Made by a program: the position numbers and the translations under genes. The notes beneath the pieces are model-generated. The model was given only the letters and a program-made list of their open reading frames with translations. It did not search any database and was not told where the DNA came from. Of a stretch of DNA of 64,000 bases, positions 1 to 8,450 are shown in pieces; within the stretch, counting starts at the first letter, position 1, and every line of letters starts with the position of its first letter. The stretch comes from Spirochaetia bacterium (lineage in GTDB: Bacteria; Spirochaetota; Leptospiria; Turneriellales; JAOUOS01), in assembly GCA_029880285.1 (NCBI GenBank), contig JAOUOS010000008.1, positions 1 to 64,000 of the forward strand, read 5' to 3'.

Positions 1-6
1 GATTTT

Positions 7-86
7 TAACGCAGAGGCGCAAAGAACGCAAAGGAAAAGTGTTGAATTTACGGATTTCTCTGCGTCCTCCGCGTCTTTGCGTTTAA
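7..86. repeat. Imperfect inverted repeat of the type found beside GxxExxY genes
   Basis: The arms at about 8-34 and 58-86 are imperfect reverse complements built from the words GCAGAGG, GCAAAG and AACGCAAAG, around a short AT-rich spacer. In my knowledge such 'cgcagag/gcaaag' arms often flank small GxxExxY-family genes in many unrelated bacteria. Here no gene remains between the arms, so this looks like an emptied copy. It lies downstream of ilvC and could also act as a transcript-end hairpin. The link to GxxExxY elements is recollection of the family, not a search. Confidence 0.55.
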
Positions 87-266
87 TCTTTTCTTTGTTT
101 TTGCACGTCCCCATGACTATGCGTGACATCAGGTTTTGCAACTCTCTATACGATCGAATGCTTACGAACCTGAGTTTCATTTGGTCGCATTTTAAGCGCT
201 TATGACTTGGCAGTTTTAGAAAAACTCACAACAACCAGAACGCTTAAGTAGAACTTATAACAATTT

Positions 267-1271
<1,005 letters not shown>

Positions 1272-1367
1272 TTAAGCTCCTGTATTTTTTTTAATTAAAT
1301 TGATTTGGTATAAATTATGATGAAAAACACACCGTCAAGTTAATAAGTATAATTTATAGAAAGCTCA

Positions 1368-2144
1368 TTAACAAAGTTTTATGACCTGCGGATGTATTTT
1401 TGCGTTGGACGCTATAATTTCTGGAAAATTGATATCAAAATCTTTGCCGTCAAATTTACTGGCCATACCTCCCGCTTCAATAAGTATGCGATAAGCAGCC
1501 GCAGTATCCCATGGTTTTAAGCCTTCTTCATAATACGCGTCTAGTCTTCCGGCTGCTACAAAACAAATATCAAGAGCTGCTGAACCTGTTCTTCTCATAT
1601 CATGAACCACATTTAAAAAGTTACCCAGCCGGTTTAAAATTCTTTGCATATGTTCGCGTCTGTAATAAGGAAAACCGGTACCAATAAGAGCTTTATTAAT
1701 ATTATCTACTGTGCTTACATTAATTGGTTTACTGTTTAATTTGGCTCCTGAATTTTCATACGCTTCAAAATATTCATTATAAAAAGGGTTATAAACCACC
1801 CCTAAAACGGGAATATTTTTTTCATTAACAAGCGCTATTGAAACCGCGAAAAAAGGAAAATTATGCGAAAAGCTGGTTGTACCGTCAAGAGGATCAATAA
1901 CCCATGTATAGCCCGATTTACTTTCAATTTTATGATTTTCTTCGGCTAAAATTCCGTCGTTTGGAAAAAGTTCTTTTAAGCTCTTTACAATATAATTTTC
2001 ACTTTCTTTGTCGGCCTCGGTAACCATGTTTATTTCTTCTTTATACTCAATTTTTTTATCTTTTAATAAATAGCTCATGATTATTTCGCCCGCTTTAAGA
2101 GCGATTGGTTTTATTTGAGAAGATATGTTAGAAAGATTTTTCAT
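1368..2144 (-). CDS. Inositol monophosphatase family protein (SuhB/IMPase-like)
   Basis: This is a Mg2+-dependent sugar phosphatase of the FIG superfamily and probably hydrolyses myo-inositol-1-phosphate or a related phosphomonoester. The 258-residue length is typical. Metal-site motifs are present in order: GILAEE near residue 65, WVIDPLDGTTSF near 82-93, and KPWDTAAA near 210, whose Asp is the last metal ligand. The common WDxAAG sequence ends in Ala-Ala here rather than Ala-Gly, a mild variation. No clear Shine-Dalgarno sequence precedes the ATG. Substrate cannot be told from sequence: members act on inositol phosphate, histidinol phosphate, NADP or fructose bisphosphate. The gene follows ilvC's strand but has no obvious functional tie to it. 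Confidence 0.9.
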   Translation of the reverse strand: MKNLSNISSQIKPIALKAGEIIMSYLLKDKKIEYKEEINMVTEADKESENYIVKSLKELFPNDGILAEENHKIESKSGYTWVIDPLDGTTSFSHNFPFFAVSIALVNEKNIPVLGVVYNPFYNEYFEAYENSGAKLNSKPINVSTVDNINKALIGTGFPYYRREHMQRILNRLGNFLNVVHDMRRTGSAALDICFVAAGRLDAYYEEGLKPWDTAAAYRILIEAGGMASKFDGKDFDINFPEIIASNAKIHPQVIKLC

Positions 2145-2185
2145 AATATTGTTTTATTCTAATTCCGAACACGGGTATCTTAAAG

Positions 2186-2402
2186 ACCACAGGGTACACA
2201 GAGCACACAGAGATGAAATGCACAAAGCGCTGAAATTCTCTTAATCTCATCTATTGATTTTTTTTGCCAAAATTGACAATTGGGCCAAGCTTTAGCTTTG
2301 ATGTTTTCAAGAAATCCCGATCCTAAGATATTATGCAATTCTATAACAAAGCTAGTAATTTTTATCCATAGGCTCTGTGTTCTCCGAGGCCTCTGTGGCT
2401 TC
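2186..2402. repeat. Inverted-repeat-bounded GxxExxY-type element
   Basis: The arms at 2186-2213 and 2371-2402 are imperfect reverse complements made of 'acacagag' and 'ctctgtg' words, a well-known arrangement around GxxExxY genes. They bracket about 160 bases that hold a decayed reading frame (separate entry). The element sits between the IMPase gene and the plus-strand surface-protein run. I see no transposase and no target-site duplication. Confidence 0.6.
2223..2370 (-). pseudogene. GxxExxY-family protein remnant
   Basis: On the minus strand between the repeat arms, the frame encodes a segment like the N-terminal helix of GxxExxY proteins: FVIELHNILGSGFLENIK, compare the usual hxVHxxLGxGfLExvY. 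The signature Tyr is replaced by Lys, and the frame then runs into unrelated residues and the repeat arm. About 40 of the usual 120-130 residues are recognisable. Intact members belong to the PD-(D/E)XK nuclease-like group of unknown role. This copy cannot be functional. The family assignment rests on that one motif and the flanking repeats. Confidence 0.6.
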
Positions 2403-2621
2403 AACTATAAAAACCCACCTGTATCTTTTTATATTTTATGATAGATTATATACTTGTCAACTTGTCAATAAAATGATTTTTATAAGGTAAAATTATTAAT
2501 ATATTTTACGCCTGAATTTTTATAGGATGTTAAATCTTGCATAGAAAATTTTTTTATGGCTATGTTTTTCCATAGCTATATAATTCATTTACAGTCTAAA
2601 AAATAAACTAAAACATCCCCC

Positions 2622-3476
2622 ATGCCAATAGATAGTGACATTCTTCAAATTCCCGCTAAGCCAGTTTTATTGGCTCCTTTAATTTATTTAAAAAGAAAAA
2701 ATAAAACTTATTCTTTTTTTAATGAAGAATATAAATCTTCAAGTGAAATTTTTATTAATACATGGCCCTCTGAAAAAGAATGGAAGTCTATATTCTTATT
2801 TTATCCTGTTTTAGATAAAACTATTTTTGCCAGATATTATTATAAATTAAAAAGCTCAAAAGAAATAAACGCAAGCGAAGATGAATTAAGTAATCTGCTT
2901 TCGGGCTATGGATTAAAAATAAATAATAAAACAAAAGAAGAGCTTGGTTTTTTATCAAAAACTAAAGATATTTTTGCTAATTTATACAATAAAAAAAATA
3001 TACCGGTTAAAATATTAATGATATTAGAAAAAATAAATTCAAAAAACCTCGAAGAGTTTATTAAATTTATTGAACCAGAACATATAAATAATAACACGGC
3101 AAAAGATTTATTAAATATTTATATTGACTTTGATGAAAAAACACGATCTGTTTTATTAGACGAATTATCTGCTATTCGAAGTAAAACCCATACCGATGGG
3201 AATTTTTTGCTGGCAAATAAATATAAAGAAATTATGCAAAAATTAAGGTTCCCTCTTTATACAAAAATAAATTCTCAATTTAAGACAATGATACAAGAAA
3301 TTCATCTTCCTAAATTTATAAAACTAATTTATCACCCTTATTTTGAAAAAAGTGAAATAAATTTAGAAATTCAATTAAAAAATAAAGATGATTTAATAAA
3401 ATGTGAATATTTTTTTTCTAAAAAAGAAAATATAGAGGCAATTAATAAAGTTTTAAATAAAATACAAAATTTATAA
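2622..3476 (+). CDS. Conserved-looking protein of unknown function
   Basis: I do not recognise this 284-residue protein with confidence. It has no signal peptide or membrane segment, is Lys/Asn/Ile-rich and looks cytosolic and mainly helical. The central stretch (about 105-180) alternates short helices in a way loosely reminiscent of ParB/KorB-type linker domains, but I see no clear helix-turn-helix or CTPase motif, so I do not assign it. The start follows a small imperfect hairpin (about 2555-2580) and an AT-rich promoter-like region with a tandem CTTGTCAA repeat near 2453-2469. No Shine-Dalgarno sequence is evident. It is the first gene of a tightly spaced plus-strand run reaching 7813. Confidence 0.6.
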   Translation: MPIDSDILQIPAKPVLLAPLIYLKRKNKTYSFFNEEYKSSSEIFINTWPSEKEWKSIFLFYPVLDKTIFARYYYKLKSSKEINASEDELSNLLSGYGLKINNKTKEELGFLSKTKDIFANLYNKKNIPVKILMILEKINSKNLEEFIKFIEPEHINNNTAKDLLNIYIDFDEKTRSVLLDELSAIRSKTHTDGNFLLANKYKEIMQKLRFPLYTKINSQFKTMIQEIHLPKFIKLIYHPYFEKSEINLEIQLKNKDDLIKCEYFFSKKENIEAINKVLNKIQNL

Positions 3477-3526
3477 TTAAAATACTACTTGTAGACACAA
3501 GTTAATTTTAATTTTTTGATAAAATC

Positions 3527-4093
3527 ATGATTAGCGTTTCGGGCAATAAAACTACTTTTTCTTTAGAGCATCGTATTTTTAATGTAGTATGTTTTATTGG
3601 TTTTATCGGCTGCATCATTTTGGGAATATTAAATTATGTGTTAGATATGCCGAGAACACTCGCTATTCTAGCGTTAATATTATCAGTTATTGTTGGCTCT
3701 TTTTATTATATTTCTCGATTTAAAAATCAGTATCAAATGTTCGTATGGCCATTGATATTACTTTTTTTAACAGCATTTTCATATTTTTGGTTTTTAGGGG
3801 CGGGATTTCAAGGGACAACTTTATACGGATTTATATGCGTATTTTGCGGAGCTATAATTATTTTACCTGAAGATTCAAAATTATTTTTTTATACCGATGG
3901 AATTATTGACGCGGTAAATCCGCAAAATACATCTTACCGTTTTGAAGACGGTCCCTTGCTAAAATTTCTTCAGGAAAATAAAGATAATACACCCGAAGGT
4001 TTTATATTAAACCTTTATGAAAATTTAGTTGAATTCAGAGGAGACTCTTCGTTTGAAGATGATATTTGCATGATAGCAATGAATGTTGATTAA
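3527..4093 (+). pseudogene. Membrane domain fused in frame to the tail of a SpoIIE/PP2C phosphatase (internally deleted)
   Basis: Residues 1-112 form a membrane domain with about four or five hydrophobic segments, like the N-terminal sensors of bacterial phosphatases or kinases. Residues 114-188 match only the C-terminal third of a SpoIIE-type PP2C phosphatase: KLFFYTDGI corresponds to the late metal-binding TDG motif, and the EDDI near the end to the final DDIT motif. The early motifs that build the active site (VGGDYY and GDVSGHG, both visible in the complete paralogue at 19394-20731) are absent. An in-frame deletion of roughly 200 codons best explains this. The frame is open, so a protein may still be made, but it cannot be an active phosphatase. 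The next lipoprotein gene starts 12 bases later. Confidence 0.75.
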
Positions 4094-4105
4094 TTAAATT
4101 ATATT

Positions 4106-4441
4106 ATGAAATTACTTTTTAATATTAGTTTTTTAGTTTTTAGTATCTTTGCATGCGCCAATGAAACCGCGCCAGAGCCTCCGGCAAATGTAAAAGCCAG
4201 TCAGGGCGCTTATTCAGATAAAATTAAGGTAGAATGGGACGCGGTATCGGGTGCTACTGCTTACGCGGTATCTAAAAAAAAAGAAGGAGAATCACAATTT
4301 AATAAAGTTTATTACGCCGATTATTTGTTTTATGAAGACTTTTCTGTTTTAACTTCAATAAACTATTACTATTATGTTACTTCAATAAAAGGAGAAACAG
4401 AAAGCGATCCCAGTGAAATTGTAACGGGCTTTATTAAATAG
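4106..4441 (+). CDS. Small lipoprotein with one fibronectin type III domain
   Basis: The 111-residue protein has a short hydrophobic signal ending in FSIFAC, with Cys17 as the probable lipid-attachment site. The rest is a single FnIII-like fold: PPANVKAS, then a KVEWDAVSGATAY strand pair and a YYYYVTSIKG strand, ending soon after. FnIII domains mediate protein or carbohydrate contacts, so a surface or periplasmic adhesive or scaffold role is likely, but the partner is unknown. The gene is only 3 bases before the next one, a predicted outer-membrane protein, which suggests translation coupling and a shared function. The 1849-residue lipoprotein at 27428-32977 carries several domains of the same family. 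Confidence 0.75.
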   Translation: MKLLFNISFLVFSIFACANETAPEPPANVKASQGAYSDKIKVEWDAVSGATAYAVSKKKEGESQFNKVYYADYLFYEDFSVLTSINYYYYVTSIKGETESDPSEIVTGFIK

Positions 4442-4444
4442 AAA

Positions 4445-5341
4445 ATGAAAAAAATAATTATTACTGCTTTTTGTTATCTTTGTTTAAATATATCCTATTT
4501 ACTATACGCAAATGAAACACAAAATTTAAATTTCTGGCTGCCCGTATTAGAAGAAAGCCAAAATATTAAACGCTATTATATTGAGTATGCCCGCGGCACA
4601 TCATCTTCTGTTACTTCTTCTCTTGATTTAAAGTATAATAATACAGACATACATATGAAAGATGTAAATTTTGAACCAGAAGCCTATAGCTGGGGACAAT
4701 CACAAATTCGCTTTTTTACTATTTTATTTGGCAGTGATGAAGGTAGTCTAATAGGCGCATTAACAGAACCATATTACGCGTTAAGATTTAATTATTTTTT
4801 TGAAAAATATCCTTTTTTAGGCATTGGTATTGAACACACGCATTTTAAAATTTTCTTAGACGATTTAAATCAAAATATTCAGGTATCAGGAAAATATATG
4901 GGAAGTCAAATAAACCAAAATGATCCCATAAAAAAATATTTTTCAATGTATAGTGTTTCTCACGGGGTAAATCATATTGGTTTTACGGCGTCGTATAGAC
5001 TTATGCTTTTAAGAAAACCTGAAATTCCCGATGGCATTATTCAGCCCTATGTTAGTTTCAGTATGGGGCCGGCCATACCTCATGTTGAAGTTATTTATCT
5101 TGAAGACGGTATTCCAAAAGGCAACGCATATGAATACCAGCTTAACTTTGCTAACTGGGGCCTTAGTTTTAACGCGGGAAGCCGCTTTAAGTTTCTTAAC
5201 AACTTTGGAACATACATAGAATCTAAAATAGCTTACTCTATTTTACAAGGCATGAGCTTTCAGGGCAATAGCGGCGAAGGAAGCATAGGCTCTAATTTTT
5301 TCTCGTATCATTTTCAGCTTGGCCTTTTTTATGCTTTGTGA
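4445..5341 (+). CDS. Predicted outer-membrane beta-barrel protein
   Basis: The 298-residue protein begins with a signal peptide (about residues 1-22, ending near YAN). Alternating hydrophobic/polar strands rich in Tyr, Phe and Gly follow, for example the segments around YALRFNYFF, GIGIEHTHF and FTASYRLML. The last strand (FFSYHFQLGLFYAL) ends in an aromatic residue close to the C terminus, as outer-membrane barrels do. I cannot name the family. Its length would suit an 8-12-strand barrel. It lies 3 bases after an FnIII lipoprotein and 7 bases before another lipoprotein, so the three probably work together at the outer membrane. Confidence 0.65.
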   Translation: MKKIIITAFCYLCLNISYLLYANETQNLNFWLPVLEESQNIKRYYIEYARGTSSSVTSSLDLKYNNTDIHMKDVNFEPEAYSWGQSQIRFFTILFGSDEGSLIGALTEPYYALRFNYFFEKYPFLGIGIEHTHFKIFLDDLNQNIQVSGKYMGSQINQNDPIKKYFSMYSVSHGVNHIGFTASYRLMLLRKPEIPDGIIQPYVSFSMGPAIPHVEVIYLEDGIPKGNAYEYQLNFANWGLSFNAGSRFKFLNNFGTYIESKIAYSILQGMSFQGNSGEGSIGSNFFSYHFQLGLFYAL

Positions 5342-5348
5342 TTTTATT

Positions 5349-5960
5349 ATGAATATAAAAAGCAAGATTTTGATTTTCTTTTTATTGTCTTTTTTTTTCT
5401 TTTGCAGTTTTGATAATGTAGAATACAAAGAAGGTATTTTAAAAGAATCTTCTAATAATACTGATAAACAATGCGTAAATATGAAATTTGATTCTACAGT
5501 TGATGAAACAGAAGGAGTCTTTGAAGTTTCATTATCTTTAAATGATGTTGATATTGAAAGAGAAAATCTTTTTATAGACGGATATAAAGATATATTTATT
5601 AAAGATTCGTATCATCTTCATACCTCTATTTCGTGGGGTTACTCGCTTCATATACATTTATTAAACCCCTTTATAGAATCTAAGACAATTTCACCCGATA
5701 ATTTTACGGTAAATTTAATTTTACAAACTCCATGCTCGCTATCATGTGTAAATAACACTTACTACGCGGGTTATATTAACGGTATAAATTACGGCAGCGG
5801 CGTAGTAGATATTAAAGAAGATATCTTGGGAAATACTGTTATTTCTTTCGATATAACTTTTGTAAATTCAAACCTTACTTTTACAGATACGATAAATTTA
5901 ACCGGCACATTAACTGAAACTCCAAAATGTTTTGAAGAAGCACAGGAATATAATTGTTAG
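5349..5960 (+). CDS. Putative lipoprotein of unknown function
   Basis: I chose the ATG at 5349 instead of an upstream start at 5319 that overlaps the previous gene. From 5349 the protein opens with a canonical lipoprotein signal, MNIKSK plus a Leu/Phe-rich core ending in FFFC (Cys19). It is 203 residues long. The mature part looks beta-rich and has several late cysteines (in TPCSLSCVNN and near the C-terminal CFEE and NC), so disulfides are possible. I recognise no family. The reading frame ends at 5960, overlapping the start of the next gene by a few bases, which points to coupled translation. Confidence 0.65.
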   Translation: MNIKSKILIFFLLSFFFFCSFDNVEYKEGILKESSNNTDKQCVNMKFDSTVDETEGVFEVSLSLNDVDIERENLFIDGYKDIFIKDSYHLHTSISWGYSLHIHLLNPFIESKTISPDNFTVNLILQTPCSLSCVNNTYYAGYINGINYGSGVVDIKEDILGNTVISFDITFVNSNLTFTDTINLTGTLTETPKCFEEAQEYNC

Positions 5961-7402
5961 CTATCAAAAACACTTTTATAAAGTTTTCATTTTATTTTTT
6001 AATTCTAAATATATTAATTATTAAAAATATATATTCAACAGGCTGGGATAGACTTATACCAGAAAAAGACGATAGTATATATTTTTTAGAATCTGATGGT
6101 TTTATGACTTATACTTATTCTAATGTTGATGATAAAAATCTTCCCTTTCGACATTCATATCTATGGACTCACATAAACGGCTCTGTTGAATTTGCTGATA
6201 ATTATTGGATATCATCTCTTTTAAGTGTTCAATATTTTTCTCTTTCTTACTCTTTAAACGAATTCAATTACCTGTTATCAAAAAATATATCTTTTTATCC
6301 TTTAATCCATTTTTCTGGAACACCTCTCGAATTATTTTTAATTTCATCAAATCAAAATTCATTACATCAAATTAATATGACGTTAGGCACACTGCCAAAC
6401 TACACCCACGCGAAAGGACTTTTTTATTCTCAATATACAGGGTTAGGCGCTCATGTCGATTATAATTTTAAATATGCATCATTCAATACGGCTTTTCTAG
6501 GTTCAGGCTACTATCAATCAGACGACGTTATAAGTCTTGAAATACAATCATATAAAAAATTTATTGGAGCTCAATGCCTTTTTGAAAGAAACACTCCTTT
6601 AGGTGACCGCTTAATATCGGGATTAAATTCTGAAGTTTCATTTAATAACCTAATTTTATTCACTGAAGTAAGTTATTCTGCAATTACAAAAAGAAAAAAT
6701 AATTATCTTTCTGATTATGAATGGACCACCTCTCAAAAAAAAGATTATTCAAATTATGATTATAAGTACTATAGCAATTTAGAAAGACTTGATGATTATC
6801 TGCAGTCGATAACATTTTCAAAAAGAATAAATAAAGATAATATTTCTTCGCTCATAGGTTTTCAATGGATATTTAACTGGAATATCTTAAATACTACAGG
6901 CTCTATAGCCGGAGACTTTAGATATTACGGTAAAAATATTTCTAATTTTTACGCTTATCAGCGATATTTTGGCTTTGATTTTTTTACTGACATTGTAAGT
7001 GATGATAAATATAATAATCAGCCATTTAATTACTATGTTTATCCGGGCGAAAAAACTGGAATATATCTTCGTCAAGAGCTTGAATCTAATATCTATAAAA
7101 ATTTCTTTTTACGAATTAGAAATGAATTCTTATATATTAAAATATCTTCAAAAGAATTTAAGAACTCAAAAGCCGTATATGGCAATAATATATTTAAAGT
7201 AAATTTTGCCGTAAAAATGACAAAAAACTTTGAATATGGATTGCAGATATCTAACATGCAAATTGGTTTGTTTGAATCATATAAATATGAAACTGATCAA
7301 GAAAAAAAAGTTGATTTTAATTCTAAAAGAAAACCGCTTTTTCTTAAAGCTGAGAAAAATTTATTGTTTGATCTATATTTATATTATTATTTTGATGTAT
7401 AA
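5954..7402 (+). CDS. Large predicted outer-membrane barrel protein
   Basis: The start is a TTG at 5954, inside the end of the preceding gene. It is supported by an AGGA ribosome site about 8 bases upstream and by the signal peptide it gives (hydrophobic residues 10-28, probably cleaved after NIYS). The 482-residue protein is strongly aromatic (many Tyr/Phe), with repeated amphipathic strands and a C-terminal run LFDLYLYYYFDV ending in a barrel-like strand. Length and composition suit a 16-18-strand barrel such as a porin or a capsule-assembly (Wzi-like) protein, but no diagnostic motif lets me choose. It closes the dense part of the surface-protein run. Confidence 0.6.
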   Translation: MLAIKNTFIKFSFYFLILNILIIKNIYSTGWDRLIPEKDDSIYFLESDGFMTYTYSNVDDKNLPFRHSYLWTHINGSVEFADNYWISSLLSVQYFSLSYSLNEFNYLLSKNISFYPLIHFSGTPLELFLISSNQNSLHQINMTLGTLPNYTHAKGLFYSQYTGLGAHVDYNFKYASFNTAFLGSGYYQSDDVISLEIQSYKKFIGAQCLFERNTPLGDRLISGLNSEVSFNNLILFTEVSYSAITKRKNNYLSDYEWTTSQKKDYSNYDYKYYSNLERLDDYLQSITFSKRINKDNISSLIGFQWIFNWNILNTTGSIAGDFRYYGKNISNFYAYQRYFGFDFFTDIVSDDKYNNQPFNYYVYPGEKTGIYLRQELESNIYKNFFLRIRNEFLYIKISSKEFKNSKAVYGNNIFKVNFAVKMTKNFEYGLQISNMQIGLFESYKYETDQEKKVDFNSKRKPLFLKAEKNLLFDLYLYYYFDV

Positions 7403-7429
7403 TTAAAATATACCGATGTTTTAAATAAT

Positions 7430-7813
7430 ATGGATAATAAAGAAAAAGCTGAACTTATAAGAAAAGGAAACGCCGCCTTTAATGAAGGCAATATCGCATT
7501 AGCCGCTAAGCTATTTAATACCACCGGCTATAAAGACGGATTAATTCGCGTAGGTGATTATTTTTATTTTGACAAACACCAGCCTCTTATGGCATACGGA
7601 TACTATAGAAAAGCAAACCATAAACAAATGATAGATAGATTATTCGACGGATTTGTCTTTGCCATTCAATGCTGGATGCATGAAATTGATTCAGAAAAAT
7701 CAGACAAAAAACTAACCGAAAAACAAATAAAAGAAAATAAAACCGACAAAGACATTAAAAATATCGGATCTGATTATACCGTATCCGATTTACCTAAAAA
7801 TACAAATACTTAA
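7430..7813 (+). CDS. Small TPR-like cytosolic protein, unknown function
   Basis: The 127-residue protein lacks a signal peptide. Residues 5-75 look like two helical-hairpin repeats of TPR type: the pattern LIRKGNAAFNEGNIALAAKLF, with small residues at the packing positions, and a second hairpin around PLMAYGYYRKA. The C-terminal 45 residues are Lys/Asp-rich and probably disordered. TPR hairpins act as protein-binding scaffolds. The gene follows the barrel gene by 27 bases and ends before a hairpin that separates it from a convergent copper-protein gene. No specific function can be given. Confidence 0.55.
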   Translation: MDNKEKAELIRKGNAAFNEGNIALAAKLFNTTGYKDGLIRVGDYFYFDKHQPLMAYGYYRKANHKQMIDRLFDGFVFAIQCWMHEIDSEKSDKKLTEKQIKENKTDKDIKNIGSDYTVSDLPKNTNT

Positions 7814-7839
7814 AATCTCGAATTTAATTTTCTGCTTCG

Positions 7840-7880
7840 GCATGAAATCCATTTTCTAATTTTAAAATATGGATTCATGC
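7840..7880. terminator. Hairpin between convergent genes (bidirectional terminator)
   Basis: The arms at 7840-7852 and 7869-7880 pair over 12 bp with one bulged A, around an AT-rich loop. The position, between the plus-strand gene ending at 7813 and the minus-strand gene ending at 7924, is what a shared terminator would have. A strong U-tract is lacking on either side, so the strength is uncertain. Confidence 0.55.
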
Positions 7881-7923
7881 TTTCACAGATTTTATACAAA
7901 ACCTTGTATATCAAGATTTATAA

Positions 7924-8376
7924 TTATATTTTTTTGCAGGCTTTAATGCAATCGGCACAAGCTTCGGCGCACTCTTCGCATGCCTTATGTTTTTTTGCGT
8001 GTTTATTACATTCTTTTTCACAAGCGGCGCAAATATCAATACAAACCGCCGCCAATTTTTTTAAATGAACTGAATTGTAATTCGATAATGACGCTAATGC
8101 CCTGCATGCCGCAATGGCTTCATTTACTGTCGCAATACACTGCGCGACAGATGTATCGCCCGCTTTAATAATTTCAACACAATGGTTTACGCACTCTTCA
8201 CCTTTTGAAACACACTCTATAGCCGCCTCTGCCACTTTTGAAGCCATATGGGCGCCATGATCATGTTTTTTATCTGAGGCAAATGCGTTTATCGAAGGCA
8301 CAACAGCAGCGAGAGTTCCCGCTGTTAATAAAAATTTTTTTCTATTTAATTTGATATTTTCATCTTTTATGTTCAT
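7924..8376 (-). CDS. Four-helix copper-storage-like protein (Csp/DUF326 type), exported
   Basis: The protein has 150 residues with 14 cysteines in the mature part. They are spaced CxxxxxxCxxxC or CxxC so as to line the inside of a helical bundle, for example CIDICAACEKEC and CEECAEACADCIKAC near the C terminus. This is the signature of copper-storage proteins, which hold many Cu(I) ions. The N terminus carries an export signal with NRKKFLL before a hydrophobic stretch. It resembles a Tat signal but has Arg-Lys instead of Arg-Arg, so the route is uncertain. A His-rich patch (HDHGAHM) follows the cleavage region. Periplasmic Cu(I) buffering or detoxification is the likely role. No copper ATPase or regulator is adjacent. 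Confidence 0.85.
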   Translation of the reverse strand: MNIKDENIKLNRKKFLLTAGTLAAVVPSINAFASDKKHDHGAHMASKVAEAAIECVSKGEECVNHCVEIIKAGDTSVAQCIATVNEAIAACRALASLSNYNSVHLKKLAAVCIDICAACEKECNKHAKKHKACEECAEACADCIKACKKI

Positions 8377-8450
8377 AAATAACTCCTATTAAATAATAAT
8401 TTATTATCGTTTTTACGTGTAAATAAGTTTTTTTATCTTAAAATAAATTT

